DNA of 40,725 nt from Lachnospiraceae bacterium (GCA_014804355.1 JAAUZY010000057.1:1-40725); one strand, 5' to 3'; shown: positions 14,970 to 24,244, counted from the first letter of the stretch. Translations and numbers: made by a program. Notes: generated by a model from the sequence alone, not told the origin.

Positions 14970-16721
14970 ATGATGGATGAGACACCGTACCAGCATAAGA
15001 CATATCACAGAAGCAAAACGGTGGTGGTGATGTTTCTCTGCCTGATCGTGTTTGGGATATTGATGGGGAGACTGGTATATCTGATGGTCTTTCGGTCGGA
15101 ATATTATACGATGAAGGCGAAGGAACTGCACGAACGTGAGCGGAGCATCAAGGCTGCCAGAGGAAGGATCATAGACGCAGGCGGCAAGGTGCTGGCGGAT
15201 AATAAGACAGTGTGCACCATATCAGTAATACATAGCCAGATCACCGACGCGGAGGAAGTGATTGCAGTTCTGTGCAACGAACTGGGGCTCTCGGAGGAGT
15301 ATGTCCGTAAAAGGGTGGAAAAGTATTCCTCGATCGAGAAGATCAAGAGCAACGTGGATAAGAGCGTAGGCGATGCCATAAGAGCATACGACCTCGCGGG
15401 GGTCAAGGTGGATGAAGATTATAAACGGTATTATCCGTATGATTCTCTTGGGTCAAAGGTCCTGGGGTTTACCGGCGGGGATAATCAGGGCATTATCGGA
15501 TTGGAAGTAATCTATGAGGAATATTTGCAGGGAGAAGCGGGAACGATCTTAACGGTGACCGACGCCAAGGGGGTGGAGGTCACCGAGGCAGGAGAAGAGA
15601 GAGTGGAACCGGTGGGCGGGCAGGATCTCTATATCAGCATGGATATGAATATCCAGAGCTACGCGACACAACTTGCACTGCAGACCATGGAGACGAAGGA
15701 GGCTGACAGTGTATCCATTCTCGTCATGAATCCGCAAAACGGCGAGATCTATGCCATGGTCAATGTGCCGGAATTTAATTTGAACGATCCTTATACATTG
15801 CCGGATACGGCGGATGGAGACAATGTAAGTGAGGAGAAGAAGCAGGAGCTGCTGAATGGCATGTGGCGTAACGGCTGTATCAATGATACTTATGAGCCGG
15901 GATCGACCTTTAAGATCATAACGGCCGCCGCCGGACTGGAATCGGGAGCGGTTAAGCCTACGGATACTTTCAACTGTCCGGGATTTATCATGGTGGAAGA
16001 CCGTAAGATCAGATGCCATAAAGTGGGAGGCCACGGCGCGGAAGATTTCGTGCAGGGGACGATGAATTCCTGCAACCCCGTCTTCATAACCGTCGGACTG
16101 CGGATCGGCGTGGAACGCTACTATTCGTATTTTAAGCAGTTCGGTCTGCTGGATAGGACGGGGATTGATCTGCCGGGAGAAGCGGGAACCATCATGCATA
16201 ATGTAGATAATATCGGTCCTGTAGAGCTGGCCACGATCTCCTTCGGGCAGTCTTTTCAGATTACGCCGATCCAGCTTGCGGTGACGGCCTCTTCCATCAT
16301 TAACGGCGGCAGGCGGATCACGCCCCATTTCGGTGTGCGTGTGGCGGACAACGACGGAAGCAATTCTCAGGTATTCAGCTATCCGATCAGGGATCATGTG
16401 GTGTCAGAGGAGACATCCGAGACGATGCGCTACATACTGGAGCAGGTGGTAGCGGAGGGAAGCGGCAAAAATGGCGCTGTGGAGGGGTATCGCGTGGGCG
16501 GCAAGACGGCAACCAGTCAGACCCTGCCACGAGGAAGCGGCAGATACATTGCCTCTTTCTTAGGATTTGCTCCGGCAGACGATCCCCAGGTGCTGGCAGT
16601 TGCGATCATTAATAATCCGCAGGGGACATACTACGGCGGACAGATCGCCGCGCCGGTGGTGCGACAGCTTTTTGAAAACATTCTTCCATATTTGGAGAAG
16701 ATGGACTATAATAAGACATAA
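14970..16721 (+). CDS. Class B penicillin-binding protein with KTA in place of KTG (SpoVD/FtsI-like)
   Basis: This second transpeptidase gene, about 583 residues, directly follows the first, as spoVD follows pbpB in Bacillus. It has one N-terminal membrane helix (about 17-40), a dimerisation domain and a transpeptidase domain. The active-site motif is STFK (Ser312-Lys315), followed by SCN (367-369). The third catalytic motif reads KTA (GGKTATSQT, 512-514) rather than KTG, encoded AAG ACG GCA. No PASTA domain is present. ATG 14970 is favoured because GTGAGG lies 9 nt upstream; ATG 14973 is also possible. A role in spore cortex or septal synthesis is inferred from synteny. The motif change could alter beta-lactam affinity. 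Confidence 0.92.
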   Translation: MMDETPYQHKTYHRSKTVVVMFLCLIVFGILMGRLVYLMVFRSEYYTMKAKELHERERSIKAARGRIIDAGGKVLADNKTVCTISVIHSQITDAEEVIAVLCNELGLSEEYVRKRVEKYSSIEKIKSNVDKSVGDAIRAYDLAGVKVDEDYKRYYPYDSLGSKVLGFTGGDNQGIIGLEVIYEEYLQGEAGTILTVTDAKGVEVTEAGEERVEPVGGQDLYISMDMNIQSYATQLALQTMETKEADSVSILVMNPQNGEIYAMVNVPEFNLNDPYTLPDTADGDNVSEEKKQELLNGMWRNGCINDTYEPGSTFKIITAAAGLESGAVKPTDTFNCPGFIMVEDRKIRCHKVGGHGAEDFVQGTMNSCNPVFITVGLRIGVERYYSYFKQFGLLDRTGIDLPGEAGTIMHNVDNIGPVELATISFGQSFQITPIQLAVTASSIINGGRRITPHFGVRVADNDGSNSQVFSYPIRDHVVSEETSETMRYILEQVVAEGSGKNGAVEGYRVGGKTATSQTLPRGSGRYIASFLGFAPADDPQVLAVAIINNPQGTYYGGQIAAPVVRQLFENILPYLEKMDYNKT

Positions 16722-16872
16722 AGTTATACTAAGGCATTAAAATACAATGCCTAAGTATAACTAAGTTATGTCTGCGAGAACAGCGGGCTGTTCTCGGTAT
16801 TGAAGCATGAAAGGATAATGCCTAAGTATAACTAAGTTATGTATGCAGGAACAGCAGGCTGTTCTCGGTATT
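16722..16872 (+). repeat. Duplicated hairpin element upstream of mraY
   Basis: A 17-bp stem with one mismatch (16722-16738 with 16746-16762) is followed by a GAGAACAG/CTGTTCTC hairpin (16776-16795). A near-copy of 16746-16801 recurs at 16817-16872 (period 71), with its own GAACAG/CTGTTC hairpin (16849-16864). The element fills the gap between the PBP and mraY; there is no T-run. It may be a duplicated RNA regulatory or processing element. Confidence 0.85.
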
Positions 16873-16892
16873 AATGCAATAACGGAGGAACT

Positions 16893-17849
16893 ATGAATTC
16901 GACGATTTTGATGGCTGTGATGATATCTTTTGCAATCAGTGTGGTGATGGGACCGGTGGTGATTCCTTTTCTGCGTCGGCTTAAGGTCGGGCAGACGGTC
17001 AGGGAAGAAGGACCGGAGAGCCATTTGAAGAAGAACGGTACACCGACTATGGGCGGGATTCTTATTCTGATCAGTGTGGTGGTTACGTCGATTTTCTTTG
17101 TGAAAGACTATCCGAAGATTATTCCGGTTTTGTTCCTTACGCTGGGATTCGGTCTGATCGGATTTCTGGACGATTACATTAAAGTCGTATTGAAGCGCTC
17201 CATGGGGCTTAGAGCATGGCAGAAATTCTGCCTGCAGATCGTGGTGACGGGGGTCTTTACTTTCTATCTGCTGCATTATACGGATGTGTCCCTCGAAATG
17301 AAGGTGCCTTTTCTTGACGGTGTATATTTGGATTTCGGGTGGGCGAATATTCCGATTTTGTTTTTTATCGTAATCGGCACGGTTAACGGTACGAACTTTA
17401 CTGACGGACTGGATGGTCTGGCAAGTTCCGTGACAGTGCTTGTGGCGACGTTTTTCAGTGTGGTGGCGATCGGTACCGAAAGCGGGATCGAACCGGTTAC
17501 CTGTGCGGTGGTTGGAGCACTTCTCGGCTTTCTGCTATTTAATGTATATCCTGCCAGCGTTTTTATGGGAGACACGGGTTCTCTTGCGTTGGGCGGTTTT
17601 GTGGCGGCTGCGGCTTATATGATGCAGATGCCTCTTTTTATTGTGATTGTTGGATTTATCTATATGATCGAAGTGTTGTCTGTGATCATACAGGTCACTT
17701 ACTTCAAGATGAGCGGCGGCAAGCGCATTTTCAAGATGGCGCCGATCCATCATCACTTCGAGCTCTGCGGCTGGGCGGAGACCAGAGTGGTGGCTGTATT
17801 TTCCATTGTGACGGCGCTGCTATGTCTGGTGGCACTTATGGGAATCTGA
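16893..17849 (+). CDS. mraY: Phospho-N-acetylmuramoyl-pentapeptide transferase
   Basis: MraY moves phospho-MurNAc-pentapeptide onto undecaprenyl phosphate, forming lipid I at the inner membrane face. The 318-residue protein has about ten membrane helices. Key motifs are GPESHLKKNGTPTMGG near residues 40-55, the DD pair in FLDDYIKV (Asp93-Asp94), NGTNFTDGLDGLASS (about 165-179), FMGDTGSLALGG, and HHHFELCGW near the C-terminus. GGAGG lies 8 nt upstream of the ATG. Its length is near that of other Gram-positive MraY proteins. It is preceded by the duplicated hairpin element, which may influence its expression. Confidence 0.97.
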   Translation: MNSTILMAVMISFAISVVMGPVVIPFLRRLKVGQTVREEGPESHLKKNGTPTMGGILILISVVVTSIFFVKDYPKIIPVLFLTLGFGLIGFLDDYIKVVLKRSMGLRAWQKFCLQIVVTGVFTFYLLHYTDVSLEMKVPFLDGVYLDFGWANIPILFFIVIGTVNGTNFTDGLDGLASSVTVLVATFFSVVAIGTESGIEPVTCAVVGALLGFLLFNVYPASVFMGDTGSLALGGFVAAAAYMMQMPLFIVIVGFIYMIEVLSVIIQVTYFKMSGGKRIFKMAPIHHHFELCGWAETRVVAVFSIVTALLCLVALMGI

Positions 17850-17995
17850 TATATTTCGGATAATTTGCGTACCGGTACAACAGTGTGACAGCCGGAGTGA
17901 ATATAAGGCATATATAAAATATGGCTTGCAGAAATATAGAGACAGTATAGATGGAGAAGAGCGTAAATGCAGATAGAGCTATAAAGATTGGGACA

Positions 17996-18025
17996 TTGCG
18001 ATATAGAAACATAAGGATATATAAA
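17996..18025 (+). promoter_or_regulatory. Possible promoter in the purine-rich murD leader
   Basis: TTGCGA (17996-18001) and TATAAA (18020-18025) are 18 bp apart. The surrounding 225-bp leader is strikingly A/G-rich with many ATATAGA-like words, so chance matches are likely. Confidence 0.35.
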
Positions 18026-18074
18026 AAATATATAGATGATAGAGAGTATGGAAGATATAGAGGATATGCGTAAA

Positions 18075-19463
18075 ATGAAAGAAATACAGAGTGTTGACGA
18101 ATTGCAGGGGAAAGAGGTGCTGGTGGTCGGTTCGGGGATCAGCGGGATCGGCGCGGTGGAAGCTTTATGTCATGTGGGAGCGAAACCGGTTCTCTTTGAT
18201 GCCAATGATAAGCTGGAACAGGAGGAGATCAGGGCAAAGTTACCGCAGGGAGTGCAGGCGCAGATTGTACTTGGCGAGCTTCCGGTAGAGATTGCCGAGG
18301 CGGTTTGTCTGGTAGTATTAAGCCCCGGCGTACCTACGGATACGGCATTTGTGGAAGCATTTCACACAAGGGGGACGCCTGTCTGGGGCGAGATAGAACT
18401 GGCCTACAGGATAGGACGCGGACGTGTCATCGGAATCACAGGCACGAACGGCAAGACGACTACGACTACGCTGGTGGGTGAGATCATGGCGGCGTACTGT
18501 AACGATGTGGATGTGGTGGGTAATATCGGCAATCCTTATACACAGACGGCTCTTGATTCTACTGAGGATACCGTGACGGTGGCGGAGATCAGCAGTTTTC
18601 AGCTTGAGACGATCGAGAAGTTCAGGCCGGAAGTGTCAGCGATTCTCAACATCACGCCGGATCATCTGAACAGGCATCATACGATGGAGAATTATGCGGC
18701 GGCGAAGGAAGCCGTTGCCGTGAACCAGACGAAAGAGGAGACCTGTGTGCTCAACTATGAGAATTCATACACGAAAGACTTCGGTGACAGATGTCCCGCG
18801 CGTGTGGTATGGTTCTCCTCAGCGAGAAAGCTGGAAGAAGGATACTATCTGGACGGGGACGACATATGCAGGGCGAAGGACGGTGAGGTAGTGCGTCTCA
18901 TGGATATCCACGAGATGAATCTGGTAGGCATATGCAACGTGGAGAATGTGATGGCGGCAATCGCCATTACCCAGGCGATGGGTGTGCCCATGGAAACGAT
19001 TCTGTCCGTGGTCAGACAGTTCCGGGCAGTAGAACACAGGATAGAATATGTGGCAACGAAACGTGGTGTGGAATATTATAATGATTCCAAAGGTACGAAT
19101 CCGGATGCGGCAATTCAGGGAATCCGAGCAATGAGCAGACCGACAGTGCTGATCGGCGGCGGTTATGATAAACAAAGCGACTATGATGAGTGGATCGAGG
19201 CTTTTGATCATAAAGTCAAATGTCTGGTGTTGATCGGGCAGACGCGGGATAAGATTGCAGAGTGTGCGAGAAAGCACGGCGTAGAGAATATTATTCTGGC
19301 GGATACGTTTGAGGAGGCATTCGAGATCTGTGTCGGGCAGGCGAAAAGCGGGGACGCGGTGTTATTGTCACCTGCGTGTGCAAGCTGGGGAATGTTTCCG
19401 AATTATGAAGTAAGAGGGAAGCTTTTTAAGGAACTTGTTAATCGATTGGAGGATGCGGAATAG
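18075..19463 (+). CDS. murD: UDP-N-acetylmuramoyl-L-alanine:D-glutamate ligase
   Basis: MurD adds D-glutamate to UDP-MurNAc-L-Ala in the cytoplasm using ATP. The N-terminal nucleotide-binding domain shows VLVVGSGISGIGAVEAL. The ATP loop is GITGTNGKTTTTTL, the central domain has NITPDHLNRHHTMENYA, and the C-terminal ligase domain has YNDSKGTNPDAA and LIGGGYDKQSDYDE, then SPACASWGMFPNYEVRG. Four in-frame ATG codons occur at 18036, 18048, 18066 and 18075. I favour 18075, with AGAGGA at 18059-18064 (about 462 residues); 18036 would add 13 residues. It abuts ftsW with no spacing. Confidence 0.95.
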   Translation: MKEIQSVDELQGKEVLVVGSGISGIGAVEALCHVGAKPVLFDANDKLEQEEIRAKLPQGVQAQIVLGELPVEIAEAVCLVVLSPGVPTDTAFVEAFHTRGTPVWGEIELAYRIGRGRVIGITGTNGKTTTTTLVGEIMAAYCNDVDVVGNIGNPYTQTALDSTEDTVTVAEISSFQLETIEKFRPEVSAILNITPDHLNRHHTMENYAAAKEAVAVNQTKEETCVLNYENSYTKDFGDRCPARVVWFSSARKLEEGYYLDGDDICRAKDGEVVRLMDIHEMNLVGICNVENVMAAIAITQAMGVPMETILSVVRQFRAVEHRIEYVATKRGVEYYNDSKGTNPDAAIQGIRAMSRPTVLIGGGYDKQSDYDEWIEAFDHKVKCLVLIGQTRDKIAECARKHGVENIILADTFEEAFEICVGQAKSGDAVLLSPACASWGMFPNYEVRGKLFKELVNRLEDAE

Positions 19464-20630
19464 GTGGCACAGAGAAACTCTTCCAGGAGAAGACAATCTA
19501 ATAGTGAAAATTTTATGGATTACAGCCTGTTATTCATCGTACTGTTCCTACTGGGATTCGGGTTAGTCATGGTGTATTCTACCAGTTCCTATGAGGCCAA
19601 TCTGGATTACAATGACGCGGCATACTATTTGAAGAAGCAGATGTTTGCTACGATACTGGGGCTGATCGCCATGCTGGTGGTGGCAAATATTCCGTATCAT
19701 TTCTGGGAGCGTTTTGCGGTGATCGGTTATCTTGTATCGGTGGTGCTGATTCTGTTAATTATTCCGTTCGGGCATGAATCACACGGAGCCAAGAGATGGC
19801 TGTACATAGGACCGATCTCCCTGCAACCTGCGGAGGTCGCGAAGCTGTGCATGATATTGTTTCTTGCCAGTATGATCTGTACCATGGGAAAACAGATACG
19901 ATACCGTAAGGGGTTCTGGATGGTTCTTCTTGTTCCCATGCCGATTGCGCTCATGTTGTGGAGAATCACGCAGAATATGAGTTCAGCGATTATCGTCGTG
20001 GGGATTGCAGTGCTTATGCTGTTTGTCTCCTGTCCGGATTACAAACGGTTCATCCTTCTGGGGCTCGCGGCGGCAGCGGGTGCGGCGGCAGTTGTTTTTG
20101 CTATTGTACAAATGGCTGCATCTCAGGCCGACAGTCTGGATTTCCGCGGTGCGCGTATTCTGGCATGGCTTGATCCGGAGGCTTATGCCAGCGGCAAGGG
20201 ATTTCAGACCATACAGGCGCTGTACGCCATCGGTTCCGGCGGCGTGTTGGGCAAAGGGCTGGGTGCCAGTATGCAGAAATTAGGTTTCCTGCCGGAGGCA
20301 CAGAACGATATGATCTTCTCCATTATCTGCGAGGAGCTGGGTCTGTTCGGCGGATTTGCCGTGATTATCATGTTTGTCATGTTAATCTGGCGGTTTATGG
20401 TGATCGCAAACAATGCGCCGGATCTGTTCGGAGCGCTGCTTGTGGTGGGCGTATTGGGACATATCGCCATTCAGGTGATCTTAAATATCGCGGTTGTGAC
20501 CAATACCATTCCAAACACCGGAATATCGCTTCCCTTTATCAGTTACGGCGGTTCGTCTGTGATGTTCTTACTTATAGAGATCGGACTTGTCCTAAGCGTG
20601 GCAAGGGGCATAAGGCTCAAAGATTTGTAG
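19464..20630 (+). CDS. ftsW: SEDS peptidoglycan glycosyltransferase FtsW/SpoVE
   Basis: FtsW-type proteins polymerise lipid II at the septum in partnership with a class B PBP; two such partners are encoded upstream. The 388-residue protein has about ten membrane helices. SEDS landmarks are GLVMVYSTSSYEA (helix 1), KRWLYIGPISLQPAE with the catalytic-loop region, GKGLGASMQKLGFLPEAQND, and the C-terminal GISLPFISYGGSS. GTG at 19464 follows the murD stop directly, with GGAGG 11 nt upstream, indicating coupling. Whether it serves vegetative division (FtsW) or the spore septum/cortex (SpoVE) cannot be decided from sequence; its place in the dcw cluster favours a division role. Confidence 0.95.
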   Translation: MAQRNSSRRRQSNSENFMDYSLLFIVLFLLGFGLVMVYSTSSYEANLDYNDAAYYLKKQMFATILGLIAMLVVANIPYHFWERFAVIGYLVSVVLILLIIPFGHESHGAKRWLYIGPISLQPAEVAKLCMILFLASMICTMGKQIRYRKGFWMVLLVPMPIALMLWRITQNMSSAIIVVGIAVLMLFVSCPDYKRFILLGLAAAAGAAAVVFAIVQMAASQADSLDFRGARILAWLDPEAYASGKGFQTIQALYAIGSGGVLGKGLGASMQKLGFLPEAQNDMIFSIICEELGLFGGFAVIIMFVMLIWRFMVIANNAPDLFGALLVVGVLGHIAIQVILNIAVVTNTIPNTGISLPFISYGGSSVMFLLIEIGLVLSVARGIRLKDL

Positions 20631-20702
20631 GGACAAGATAACTTTTATCTTTAAAACCATATAGATAGAATAGGTCATATTTTAGATTCGAGGTAAAAGA
20701 AT

Positions 20703-21953
20703 ATGGACGCTATTCGTATCTATGGGGGTAAACGTCTGAGCGGTCAGACCACGATACAAGGGTCAAAAAATGCGTCGCTGCCGATTCTTGCAGCGACACT
20801 TCTGATAAGCGGTACTTGTGAGATAGAGAATTGTCCGGACATCTCCGATGTCTATCATATGCAGCGGCTGCTTAAGAGTCTGGGGTGCAAGGTGGAGCGG
20901 GAAGGGGCGCTTGTGCGGGTGAATACCGAGAGTCTGTCAGAGTGTGACATGCCTTCGGATTCCGTAGGCGTGATGCGATCTTCCATCATGCTGTTAGGTG
21001 CGCTGCTTGCCAGAACGGGATATGTCTGTATGGAAAATCCCGGGGGCTGCGTGATCGGCGCAAGACCTATTGATCTGCATCTTCGAATGCTTCGTAAGAT
21101 GGGGGTTGTGATAGAGGAGACCGGGACAGGGTTTTGTGCGGAGGCGGCAAGGCTTAAGGGCACAGAGCTACAGCTGCCTTTTGTCAGTGTCGGCGTGACG
21201 GAGAATCTGATTCTGGCGGCAGTATTGGCACAAGGAGAAACAGTCATCGAACCGGCGGCGAGGGAACCGGAGATACAGGCGCTTTGTGAATTTCTGATCA
21301 GCGCGGGTGCGCAGATTGAAGGAAGCGGAACGGACCGGCTGGTTATCCGCGGGGTGGAGAGACTTAATCCGGTCAGATACCGTATTCCGGCGGACCGCAT
21401 TGTGGCGGGAACGTATCTATGTGCGTGCATGTGTACCGGAGGACGTGTTTTCTTAAGAAATGCGCCGGTGCATCATATGGAAAGTGTGCTGGAGACGGCC
21501 GCCTTGATGGGAGCGGCAATCGAATATGATCCGGAGGGAATTATGGTGACCGGAAGAGAGCATGAGAGTACATGCCACAGTATAAAAACGGGATGTTATC
21601 CGGAATTTCCCACGGATATGCAGTCTCCTTTCATGGTGGTCATGGCCATGTCAGGGCATGATGGGCGCATAGAGGAGACCGTGTTTGAGAATCGCTTTCG
21701 CATAGTGCCGGAGCTGTGTAAAATGGGAGCCGGCATTACCGTACAGGGCAGCACGGCTTATATCGACGGAAACAGCAGATTCCACGGAGCCATTGTACAG
21801 GCGGAGGAACTGCGCGGCGGCGCGGCGCTTGTGGTGGCGGCTCTGGCGGCGGAAGGTACTTGTATCGTGACAAACCGGCATTATATCGACAGAGGATACG
21901 AGGATATCGTACTCAGCCTGCGGGAATTAGGGGCGGATATAGAACTGGCTTAG
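20703..21953 (+). CDS. murA: UDP-N-acetylglucosamine 1-carboxyvinyltransferase
   Basis: MurA catalyses the first committed step of peptidoglycan synthesis, transferring enolpyruvate from PEP to UDP-GlcNAc; it is the fosfomycin target. The 416-residue protein has the usual length. It shows the conserved GSKNASLPILAATLL (about 20-34) and RSSIMLLGALLAR (about 92-104). The catalytic Cys116 is present in NPGGCVIGARP, so the enzyme should be fosfomycin-sensitive. PEFPTDMQSPFM lies in the second domain and RGGAALVVAALAAEG near the end. GAGGT precedes the ATG. It sits where murG often stands in related clusters, between ftsW and divIB. Confidence 0.96.
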   Translation: MDAIRIYGGKRLSGQTTIQGSKNASLPILAATLLISGTCEIENCPDISDVYHMQRLLKSLGCKVEREGALVRVNTESLSECDMPSDSVGVMRSSIMLLGALLARTGYVCMENPGGCVIGARPIDLHLRMLRKMGVVIEETGTGFCAEAARLKGTELQLPFVSVGVTENLILAAVLAQGETVIEPAAREPEIQALCEFLISAGAQIEGSGTDRLVIRGVERLNPVRYRIPADRIVAGTYLCACMCTGGRVFLRNAPVHHMESVLETAALMGAAIEYDPEGIMVTGREHESTCHSIKTGCYPEFPTDMQSPFMVVMAMSGHDGRIEETVFENRFRIVPELCKMGAGITVQGSTAYIDGNSRFHGAIVQAEELRGGAALVVAALAAEGTCIVTNRHYIDRGYEDIVLSLRELGADIELA

Positions 21954-21983
21954 CGCGGTGTATAAATGACATGAGGTTTGCGG

Positions 21984-22826
21984 ATGGCGAATAAGAAAAC
22001 GGTTAGAAAAGTAAAGAAGAGCAATCCCAATCTGCGGCTTGTCAAAAACAACGATTTAGAGACGGAGAAGAGGAAAGGCGGACGGAAAGAAAAACTGCGC
22101 TTTAGCAAGAGTAAAAGGATGGTGATTCTGTCCGTTACGCTGCTTCTTCTGCTGTTTGTTCTGGTCGGGGGATATGTATATATTATTCAAAATTATACGG
22201 TCACTACAGTGTATGTGGAAGGGAACGTCCATTATACCAACGAAGAGATTATAGAGATGGTGATGGGCGGCAGGCTCGGCAGTAACTCGTTGTTTCTTTC
22301 CTTAAAATATAAGGATAAGGGAATGGAAGATATTCCCTTTATCCAGACGATGGATGTGGAGATCGAAGCCAAAGACACAATCCGTATTATTGTATATGAG
22401 AAAGCGCTGGCGGGATATGTATCTTATCTGGGACGCTATGTGTACTTTGATAAAGACGGAATCGTGGTGGAGACTTCCACGGAGGAGACGGAGGGAATTC
22501 CTCAGGTGACAGGACTGTCATTTGATCATGTGATCCTGCATGAACCGCTGCCGGTGGAGAAAACGGAAGTGTTCAATGAGATATTGAATATCACGCAGCA
22601 GTTGGAAAGATATTCCATGTCCGCAGACAGAATCTATTTCGACCCTTCGTATCAGGTCACGCTGATGTTCGGAGAGGCGAAGGTCGCGCTGGGAGACGAT
22701 CGGTATATTGATGAGAAGATCATGAAACTGCAATATATTCTTCCCGATTTGCTCGGAAAAGAGGGCACGCTGAACATGCGTGAATACAGTGAAGATACGA
22801 AATCATACAGTTTCGAGCTGGATTAG
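21984..22826 (+). CDS. divIB: Cell division protein DivIB/FtsQ
   Basis: This bitopic protein of about 280 residues belongs to the FtsQ/DivIB family, which assembles with FtsL and DivIC at the septum. A highly basic cytoplasmic tail (about 1-45) is followed by one membrane helix (about 46-68). A POTRA domain comes next (YTVTTVYVEGNVHYTNEEII, about 71-90 onward), then the FtsQ beta domain. ATG 21984 is chosen: GAGG is 7 nt upstream, while an in-frame TTG at 21978 overlaps that spacing. Position between murA and ftsZ supports the call. Confidence 0.93.
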   Translation: MANKKTVRKVKKSNPNLRLVKNNDLETEKRKGGRKEKLRFSKSKRMVILSVTLLLLLFVLVGGYVYIIQNYTVTTVYVEGNVHYTNEEIIEMVMGGRLGSNSLFLSLKYKDKGMEDIPFIQTMDVEIEAKDTIRIIVYEKALAGYVSYLGRYVYFDKDGIVVETSTEETEGIPQVTGLSFDHVILHEPLPVEKTEVFNEILNITQQLERYSMSADRIYFDPSYQVTLMFGEAKVALGDDRYIDEKIMKLQYILPDLLGKEGTLNMREYSEDTKSYSFELD

Positions 22827-22859
22827 GCAGGGGTTTTCGTAAAAAAGCAAAAAAATGGG

Positions 22860-22888
22860 TTGCGAATTTCGGAAAATAATTATATGAT
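22860..22888 (+). promoter_or_regulatory. Promoter upstream of ftsZ
   Basis: TTGCGA (22860-22865) and TATGAT (22883-22888) are 17 bp apart in the divIB-ftsZ gap. This would give ftsZ a transcript of its own, with a leader of about 35 nt, besides read-through from the cluster. Confidence 0.6.
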
Positions 22889-22929
22889 AATCTATGAGAG
22901 TTTATGGGGAAACAGAAGGAGGAATCACC

Positions 22930-24141
22930 TTGCTTGAGATTAAGTCGAATGATGCTGAGTCTGCTGCTAAGATCATCGTAGTCGGTGTCGGGGGCGCAGG
23001 CAATAATGCTGTAAATAGAATGATAGACGAAGAAATAGACGGTGTAGAGTTTATCGGAATCAATACGGATAAACAGGCGTTACAGTTGTGCAAGGCGCCT
23101 ACACTGTTACAGATCGGCGAGAAACTGACGAAAGGTTTAGGAGCGGGAGCAAAGCCGGAGATCGGCGAGAAAGCGGCGGAGGAGAGCTCTGACGAGGTGG
23201 CGGCGGCGCTTAAGGGTGCGGATATGGTATTCGTTACCTGTGGTATGGGCGGTGGAACCGGTACGGGTGCGGCGCCTGTGGTGGCCAAGCTTGCCAAGGA
23301 TATGGGTATCCTGACGGTAGGCGTAGTGACCAAACCCTTCCGTTTTGAAGCGAAGGCGCGTATGACCAATGCCTTGGCGGGCATTGATAAGATTAAGGAT
23401 AATGTAGATACGTTGATCGTGATACCGAATGATAAACTGTTGGAAATCGTTGATAGAAGGACGACCATGCCGGATGCGCTGAAGAAGGCGGACGAAGTGC
23501 TGCAGCAGGCGGTACAGGGCATCACGGATCTGATTAACGTACCTTCCGTAATCAATCTTGACTTTGCAGATGTGCAGACGGTTATGAAGGACAAGGGTAT
23601 CGCACATATCGGAATCGGTACGGGCAAGGGCGATGACAAGGCGAGCGAAGCAGTTAAAATGGCTGTGGAGAGTCCGCTTCTGGAGACTACTATTTCCGGT
23701 GCAACGCATGTAATCATTAATGTGTCCGGGGATATTTCGCTGGCGGATGCCAATGATGCGGCAAGTTATGTGCAGGAGCTTACGGGTGACGATGTCAATA
23801 TTATTTTCGGTGCCATGTACGATGTCAATATGAACGATACATGCAATATCACGATTATTGCTACGGGAATCGAAGAGAAGGCAAGGCAGATGAGCGGACT
23901 CGGATTCAAGTCCGGCTACATAACGCCTACATCGCTGCAGGGCAAGCAGACCGTTGGGACGATGCCCGGCGCAGGACTGGGGAACTTCGCTGCCGGCGGC
24001 GCGAAACAGGCAGGCGGCGTGGCAGGACAAGCTGGAGCGGCACAGCTTAAGACCATCGGCGGCATAGGTAAGACCGCAGATATCAAGAGCTCTGTCGAGG
24101 AGAAGTCCTTAAAGATTCCGGATTTCTTAAGAAGTAAATAG
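22930..24141 (+). CDS. ftsZ: Cell division GTPase FtsZ
   Basis: FtsZ polymerises into the Z ring. The product is about 403 residues. GTP-binding features are [15 protein letters not shown], the tubulin signature [16 protein letters not shown], the T7-loop region with [15 protein letters not shown], and [12 protein letters not shown] Gly/Ala-rich linker (about 340-375) leads to the C-terminal docking peptide KIPDFLRSK. The TTG at 22930 is preferred because AAGGAGG ends 7 nt upstream and the protein then begins LEIKSND as in relatives; an ATG at 22894 is in frame but has no site. A strong terminator follows, closing the dcw cluster. Confidence 0.97.
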   Translation: MLEIKSNDAESAAKIIVVGVGGAGNNAVNRMIDEEIDGVEFIGINTDKQALQLCKAPTLLQIGEKLTKGLGAGAKPEIGEKAAEESSDEVAAALKGADMVFVTCGMGGGTGTGAAPVVAKLAKDMGILTVGVVTKPFRFEAKARMTNALAGIDKIKDNVDTLIVIPNDKLLEIVDRRTTMPDALKKADEVLQQAVQGITDLINVPSVINLDFADVQTVMKDKGIAHIGIGTGKGDDKASEAVKMAVESPLLETTISGATHVIINVSGDISLADANDAASYVQELTGDDVNIIFGAMYDVNMNDTCNITIIATGIEEKARQMSGLGFKSGYITPTSLQGKQTVGTMPGAGLGNFAAGGAKQAGGVAGQAGAAQLKTIGGIGKTADIKSSVEEKSLKIPDFLRSK

Positions 24142-24169
24142 TATAACAGATCTAAAGTTGATTTAATGA

Positions 24170-24202
24170 CCACAGGATAGATAGAATATCCTGTGGTTTT
24201 TT
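24170..24202 (+). terminator. Strong intrinsic terminator after ftsZ
   Basis: CCACAGGATA (24170-24179) pairs perfectly with TATCCTGTGG (24187-24196) across a 7-nt loop, followed by TTTTTT. It separates the division cluster from the sporulation genes. Confidence 0.93.
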
Positions 24203-24244
24203 GTTGCTATCTGTCTGCAAAAATAGTGGAAATGCTCCCCGATT

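Noticed and set aside
15549-16397. A 282-codon minus-strand frame opposite the second PBP
   Set aside because: Arg/His/Ile-rich shadow with no recognisable motif; the sense gene has clear PBP motifs.
20636-20660. AGATAA/TTATCT arms after ftsW considered as a terminator
   Set aside because: The loop is only about 2 nt and there is no real T-run, so a stable terminator is unlikely.
22902-24030. Two long minus-strand open frames opposite ftsZ
   Set aside because: They are shadow frames of the strongly biased ftsZ codons; composition is unnatural and ftsZ is unmistakable.
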